Positions 57,650 to 64,000 of a stretch of DNA of 64,000 nucleotides are shown here, one piece after another (position 1 is the stretch's first letter; each line of letters begins with the position of its first letter). The translations under genes were made by a program, and so were the position numbers. The stretch lies in contig BRXU01000012.1 of NCBI GenBank assembly GCA_030267565.1, positions 414,501 through 478,500 on the forward strand. Reading direction: 5' to 3'. The stretch comes from Pleodorina starrii (lineage: Eukaryota > Chlorophyta > Chlorophyceae > Chlamydomonadales > Volvocaceae). The notes below the pieces were generated by a model. It did no database searches. It was given only the letters and a program-made list of their open reading frames with translations, and was not told where the DNA came from.

Positions 57650-60600
57650 GCAGCTATAGAAACTTTACCACTGCATTTTGGCAGGCTAAATCTGCACTGG
57701 CGTGGCTGAGCACGCTCGAGCATGCTGAGGACGGTCTTGACCGTAGTGGCGGTATTTATTGGGGACCGTGCTCGAGCACGGTCATGACCGTAGTTACCGT
57801 GTCAAGAAAGTTCAAAGGAAACAGTATCACACACCAAGGCCGAGCAAAACAAATCCTTTAGTGCGAGTGGGACCTGTCGTACGCCTGAGAGGCCGCCACT
57901 CAGGCGTACGACATGTCCCATGCAGTCGACCAGCACAATAGCCAACCGCCAAACATTGCCAAAGAAAAACAAATCAAGCTAAAAGTTATGGTTTTGTCAA
58001 AGAAAGTTCAAAGGAAACAGTATCACGCACCAAGGCCGAGCAAAACAAATCCTTAAGTGCGAGTGGGACCTGTCGTACGCCTGAGTGGCCGCCACTCAGG
58101 CGTACGACATGTCCCATGCAGTCGACCAGCACAATTGCCGGCGCGCGCCCCACAGGGAAGCGCCCTCTTTGACACCGTGCTCTGCGTTGCTAGACACAGC
58201 TATAGAAACTTTACCACTGCATTTCGGCAGGCTAAATCTGCACAGGCGTGGCTGAGCACGCTCGAGCATGCTGAGCACGGTCTTGACCGTAGTGGCGGTA
58301 TTTATTGGGGACCGTGCTCGAGCACGGTCATGACCGTAGTTACGGTGTCAAGAAAGTTCAAAGGAAACAGTATCACACACCAAGGCCGAGCAAAACAAAT
58401 CCTTTAGTCCGAGTGGAACCTGTCGTACGCCTGAGAGGCCGCCACTCAGGCGTACGACATGTCCCATGCAGTCGACCAGCACAATTGCCGGCGCGCGCCA
58501 CAGGGAAGCGCCCACTTTAACACCGTGCTCTGCGTTGCTAGACACAGCTATAGAAACTTTACCACTGCATTTCGGCAGGCTAAATCTGCACTGGCGTGGC
58601 TGAGCACGCTCGAGCATGCTGAGCACGGTCTTGACCGTAGTGGCGGTATTTATTGGGGACCGTGCTCGAGCACGGTCATGACCGTAGTTCCGGTGTCAAG
58701 AAAGTTCAAAGGAAACAGTATCACACACCAAGGCCGAGCAAAACAAATCCTTTAGTGCGAGTGGGACCTGTCGTACGCCTGAGAGGCCGCCGCTCAGGCG
58801 TACGACATGTCCCATGCAGTCGACCAGCACAATTGCGGGCGCGCGCGCCACAGGGAAGCGCCCACTTTGACACCGTGCTCTGCGTTGCTAGACACAGCTA
58901 TAGAAACTTTACCACTGCATTTTGGCAGGCTAAATCTGCACTGGCGTGGCTGAGCACGCTCGAGCATGCTGAGCACGGTCTTGACCGTAGTGGCGGTATT
59001 TATTGGGGACCGTGCTCGAGCGGGGTCATGACCGTAGTTACGGTGTCAAGAAAGTTCAAAGGAAACAGTATCACACACCAAGGCCGAGCAAAACAAATCC
59101 TTTAGTGCGAGTGGGACCTGTCGTACGCCTGAGAGGCCGCCACTCAGGCGTACGACATGTCCCATGCAGTCGATCAGCACAATTGCCGGCGCACGCTACC
59201 GGGAAGCGCCCACTTTGACACCGTGCTCTGCGTTGCTAGACACAGCTATAGAAACTTTACCACTGCATTTCGGCAGGCTAAATCTGCACTGGCGTGGCTG
59301 AGCACGCTCGAGCATGCTGAGCACGGTCTTGACCGTAGTGGCGGTATTTATTGGGGACCGTGCTCGAGCACGGTCATGACCGTAGTTACGGTGTCAAGAA
59401 AGTTCAAAGGAAACAGTATCACACACCAAGGCCGAGCAAAACAAATCCTTTAGTGCGAGTGGGACCTGTCGTACGCCTGAGAGGCCGCCGCTCAGGCGTA
59501 CGACATGTCCCATGCAGTCGACCAGCACAATTGCCGGCGCGCACGCTACCGGGAAGCGCCCACTTTGACACCGTGCTCTGCGTTGCTAGACACAGCTATA
59601 GAAACTTCACCACTGCATTTTGGCAGGCCAAATCTGCACTGGCGTGGCTGAGCACGCTCGAGCATGCTGAGCACGGTCTTGACCGTAGTGGCGGTATTTA
59701 TTGGGGACCGTGCTCGAGCACGGTCATGACCGTAGTTACGGTGTCAAGAAAGTTCAAAGGAAACAGTATCACACACCAAGGCCGAGCAAAACAAATCCTT
59801 TAGTGCGAGTGGGACCTGTCGTACGCCTGAGAGGCCGCCGCTCAGGCGTACGACATGTCCCATGCAGTCGACCAGCACAATTGCCGGCGCGCACGCTACC
59901 GGGAAGCGCCCACTTTGACACCGTGCTCTGCGTTGCTAGACACAGCTATAGAAACTTTACCACTGCATTTTGGCAGGCCAAATCTGCACTGGCGTGGCTG
60001 AGCACGCTCGAGCATGCTGAGCACGGTCTTGACCTACCGTAGTGGCGGTATTTATTGGGGACCGTGCTCGAGCACGGTCATGACCATAGTTACGGTGTCA
60101 AGAAAGTTCAAAGGAAACAGTATCACACACCAAGGCCGAGCAAAACAAATCCTTTAGTGCGAGTGGGACCTGTCGTACGCCTGAGAGGCCGCCGCTCAGG
60201 CGTACGACATGTCCCATGCAGTCGACCAGCACAATTGCCGGCGCGCACGCTACCGGGAAGCGCCCACTTTGACACCGTGCTCTGCGTTGCTAGACACAGC
60301 TATAGAAACTTTACCACTGCATTTTGGCAGGCTAAATCTGCACTGGCGTGGCTGAGCACGCTCGAGCATGCTGAGCACGGTCTTGACCGTAGTGGCGGTA
60401 TTTATTGGGGACCGTGCTCGAGCACGGTCATGACCGTAGTTACGGTGTCAAGAAAGTTCAAAGGAAACAGTATCACACACCAAGGCCGAGCAAAACAAAT
60501 CCTTTAGTGCGAGTGGGACCTGTCGTACGCCTGAGAGGCCGCCGCTCAGGCGTACAACATGTCCCATGCAGTCGACCAGCACAATAGCCAACCGCCAAAC

Positions 60601-63600
60601 ATTGCCAAAGAAAAACAAATCAAGCTAAAAGTTATGGTTTTGTCAAAGAAAGTTCAAAGGAAACAGTATCACGCACCAAGGCCGAGCAAAACAAATCCTT
60701 TAGTGCGAGTGGAACCTGTCGTACGCCTGAGTGGCCGCCACTCAGGCGTACGACATGTCCCATGCAGTCGACCAGCACAATTGCCGGCGCGCGCCACAGG
60801 GAAGCGCCCACTTTGACACCGTGCTCTGCGTTGCTAGACACAGCTATAGAAACTTTACCACTGCATTTTGGCAGGCTAAATCTGCACTGGCGTGGCTGAG
60901 CACGCTCGAGCATGCTGAGCACGGTCTTGACCGTAGTGGCGGTATTTATTGGGGACCGTGCTCGAGCACGGTCATGACCGTAGTTACGGTGTCAAGAAAG
61001 TTCAAAGGAAACAGTATCACACACCAAGGCCGAGCAAAACAAATCCTTTAGTGCGAGTGGGACCTGTCGTACGCCTGAGAGGCCGCCGCTCAGGCGTACG
61101 ACATGTCCCATGCAGTCGACCAGCACAATTGCCGGCGCGCACGCTACCGGGAAGCGCCCACTTTGACACCGTGCTCTGCGTTGCTAGACACAGCTATAGA
61201 AACTTTACCACTGCATTTTGGCAGGCTAAATCTGCACTGGCGTGGCTGAGCACGCTCGAGCATGCTGAGCACGGTCTTGACCGTAGTGGCGGTATTTATT
61301 GGGGACCGTGCTCGAGCACGGTCATGACCGTAGTTACGGTGTCAAGAAAGTTCAAAGGAAACAGTATCACACACCAAGGCCGAGCAAAACAAATCCTTTA
61401 GTGCGAGTGGGACCTGTCGTACGCCTGAGAGGCCGCCGCTCAGGCGTACAACATGTCCCATGCAGTCGACCAGCACAATAGCCAACCGCCAAACATTGCC
61501 AAAGAAAAACAAATCAAGCTAAAAGTTATGGTTTTGTCAAAGAAAGTTCAAAGGAAACAGTATCACGCACCAAGGCCGAGCAAAACAAATCCTTTAGTGC
61601 GAGTGGAACCTGTCGTACGCCTGAGTGGCCGCCACTCAGGCGTACGACATGTCCCATGCAGTCGACCAGCACAATTGCCGGCGCGCGCCACAGGGAAGCG
61701 CCCACTTTGACACCGTGCTCTGCGTTGCTAGACACAGCTATAGAAACTTTACCACTGCATTTTGGCAGGCTAAATCTGCACTGGCGTGGCTGAGCACGCT
61801 CGAGCATGCTGAGCACGGTCTTGACCGTAGTGGCGGTATTTATTGGGGACCGTGCTCGAGCACGGTCATGACCGTAGTTACGGTGTCAAGAAAGTTCAAA
61901 GGAAACAGTATCACACACCAAGGCCGAGCAAAACAAATCCTTTAGTGCGAGTGGGACCTGTCGTACGCCTGAGAGGCCGCCGCTCAGGCGTACGACATGT
62001 CCCATGCAGTCGACCAGCACAATTGCCGGCGCGCACGCTACCGGGAAGCGCCCACTTTGACACCGTGCTCTGCGTTGCTAGACACAGCTATAGAAACTTC
62101 ACCACTGCATTTTGGCAGGCCAAATCTGCACTGGCGTGGCTGAGCACGCTCGAGCATGCTGAGCACGGTCTTGACCGTAGTGGCGGTATTTATTGGGGAC
62201 CGTGCTCGAGCACGGTCATGACCATAGTTACGGTGTCAAGAAAGTTCAAAGGAAACAGTATCACACACCAAGGCCGAGCAAAACAAATCCTTTAGTGCGA
62301 GTGGGACCTGTCGTACGCCTGAGAGGCCGCCGCTCAGGCGTACGACATGTCCCATGCAGTCGACCAGCACAATTGCCGGCGCGCACGCTACCGGGAAGCG
62401 CCCACTTTGACACCGTGCTCTGCGTTGCTAGACACAGCTATAGAAACTTTACCACTGCATTTTGGCAGGCTAAATCTGCACTGGCGTGGCTGAGCACGCT
62501 CGAGCATGCTGAGCACGGTCTTGACCGTAGTGGCGGTATTTATTGGGGACCGTGCTCGAGCACGGTCATGACCGTAGTTACGGTGTCAAGAAAGTTCAAA
62601 GGAAACAGTATCACACACCAAGGCCGAGCAAAACAAATCCTTTAGTGCGAGTGGGACCTGTCGTACGCCTGAGAGGCCGCCACTCAGGCGTACAACATGT
62701 CCCATGCAGTCGACCAGCACAATTGCCGGCGCGCACGCTACCGGGAAGCGCCCACTTTGACACCGTGCTCTGCGTTGCTAGACACAGCTATAGAAACTTT
62801 ACCACTGCATTTTGGCAGGCTAAATCTGCACTGGCGTGGCTGAGCACGCTCGAGCATGCTGAGCACGGTCTTGACCGTAGTGGCGGTATTTATTGGGGAC
62901 CGTGCTCGAGCACGGTCATGACCGTAGTTACGGTGTCAAGAAAGTTCAAAGGAAACAGTATCACACACCAAGGCCGAGCAAAACAAATCCTTTAGTGCGA
63001 GTGGGACCTGTCGTACGCCTGAGAGGCCGCCGCTCAGGCGTACAACATGTCCCATGCAGTCGACCAGCACAATAGCCAACCGCCAAACATTGCCAAAGAA
63101 AAACAAATCAAGCTAAAAGTTATGGTTTTGTCAAAGAAAGTTCAAAGGAAACAGTATCACACACCAAGGCCGAGCAAAACAAATCCTTTAGTGCGAGTGG
63201 AACCTGTCGTACGCCTGAGTGGCCGCCACTCAGGCGTACGACATGTCCCATGCAGTCGACCAGCACAATTGCCGGCGCGCGCCACAGGGAAGCGCCCACT
63301 TTGACACCGTGCTCTGCGTTGCTAGACACAGCTATAGAAACTTTACCACTGCATTTTGGCAGGCTAAATCTGCACTGGCGTGGCTGAGCACGCTCGAGCA
63401 TGCTGAGCACGGTCTTGACCGTAGTGGCGGTATTTATTGGGGACCGTGCTCGAGCACGGTCATGACCGTAGTTACGGTGTCAAGAAAGTTCAAAGGAAAC
63501 AGTATCACACACCAAGGCCGAGCAAAACAAATCCTTTAGTGCGAGTGGGACCTGTCGTACGCCTGAGAGGCCGCCGCTCAGGCGTACGACATGTCCCATG

Positions 63601-64000
63601 CAGTCGACCAGCACAATTGCCGGCGCGCACGCTACCGGGAAGCGCCCACTTTGACACCGTGCTCTGCGTTGCTAGACACAGCTATAGAAACTTTACCACT
63701 GCATTTTGGCAGGCTAAATCTGCACTGGCGTGGCTGAGCACGCTCGAGCATGCTGAGCACGGTCTTGACCGTAGTGGCGGTATTTATTGGGGACCGTGCT
63801 CGAGCACGGTCATGACCGTAGTTACGGTGTCAAGAAAGTTCAAAGGAAACAGTATCACACACCAAGGCCGAGCAAAACAAATCCTTTAGTGCGAGTGGGA
63901 CCTGTCGTACGCCTGAGAGGCCGCCGCTCAGGCGTACAACATGTCCCATGCAGTCGACCAGCACAATAGCCAACCGCCAAACATTGCCAAAGAAAAACAA
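57650..64000. repeat. 350/544-bp satellite array, running off the window
   Basis: Sixteen copies of the GGGGACCGTGCTCGAGCACG landmark are spaced 546, 348, 350, 348, 350, 354, 350, 544, 350, 544, 350, 350, 350, 544 and 350 bp. The long spacing comes from an extra ~194-bp partial unit marked by CAATAGCCAACCGCCAAAC. Each unit has a perfect 20-bp palindrome (GACCGTGCTCGAGCACGGTC) and one long hairpin built on GTCGTACGCCTGAG and its complement; long units have two hairpins. Neighbouring units are almost identical. Candidate centromeric, subtelomeric or other heterochromatic satellite. The ~150-codon frames repeated at the same period are artefacts. Confidence 0.95.

Noticed and set aside
57759..63969. 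Repeated ~150-codon open frames (starting GTVLEHGHD-like) in the satellite
   Set aside because: They recur at exactly the 350-bp satellite period, overlap one another in different frames and start at non-ATG codons. They are by-products of the repeat, not genes.

Overview
This is nuclear DNA of a green alga, most likely a chlamydomonadalean or volvocine species. The evidence is a gametolysin/VMP-type M11 metalloprotease with a QExxH site and a hydroxyproline-type Pro-Ser tail, a plant-type MSH1 gene with a GIY-YIG end, short TTTTAGGG-like telomeric motifs, GC-rich coding exons, many short GT-AG introns with two likely GC-AG introns, and abundant simple repeats. No bacterial operon structure, CRISPR array, rRNA or convincing tRNA is present.

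Layout. 1-3.7 kb: minisatellites and a fragment of an armadillo (ARM) exon. 3.7-8.2 kb: a minus-strand gene joining a caspase-like (C14) domain to ARM repeats, divergently paired with a small plus-strand gene of unknown function (P1). 8.2-16.3 kb: mostly without recognisable genes; one signal-peptide exon and a Pro-rich repeat exon on the plus strand. 16.3-23.4 kb: 13-exon M11 metalloprotease (minus). 24.8-36.4 kb: 20-exon MSH1 (minus). 38.6-47.6 kb: a second caspase-ARM gene (minus), long, with an internal segmental duplication, two mobile-element-like insertions and a Cys-to-Tyr change at the catalytic position. 49.6-54.5 kb: a third caspase-like gene with Pro-rich linkers and no ARM repeats, divergently paired with P3 (55.1-55.8 kb), a paralogue of P1. 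56.5-56.9 kb: 40-bp tandem repeat. 57.65-64.0 kb: a ~350/544-bp satellite array that runs off the window.

The most interesting content is the caspase family. By joining exons through matching phase-0 splice sites I find that the ARM exons are the 3' ends of caspase-like genes, giving a C14-ARM architecture. The two copies whose catalytic Cys is intact each sit head-to-head with a P gene (26-codon acidic first exon, then a second exon predicted to be beta-rich). The copy that lost the Cys has no P partner that I can find. This looks like a duplicated protease plus partner module. A role in regulated cell death or defence is only inference. MSH1 (organelle genome maintenance) and the M11 protease (cell wall/matrix lysis) are ordinary algal genes sitting between the copies.
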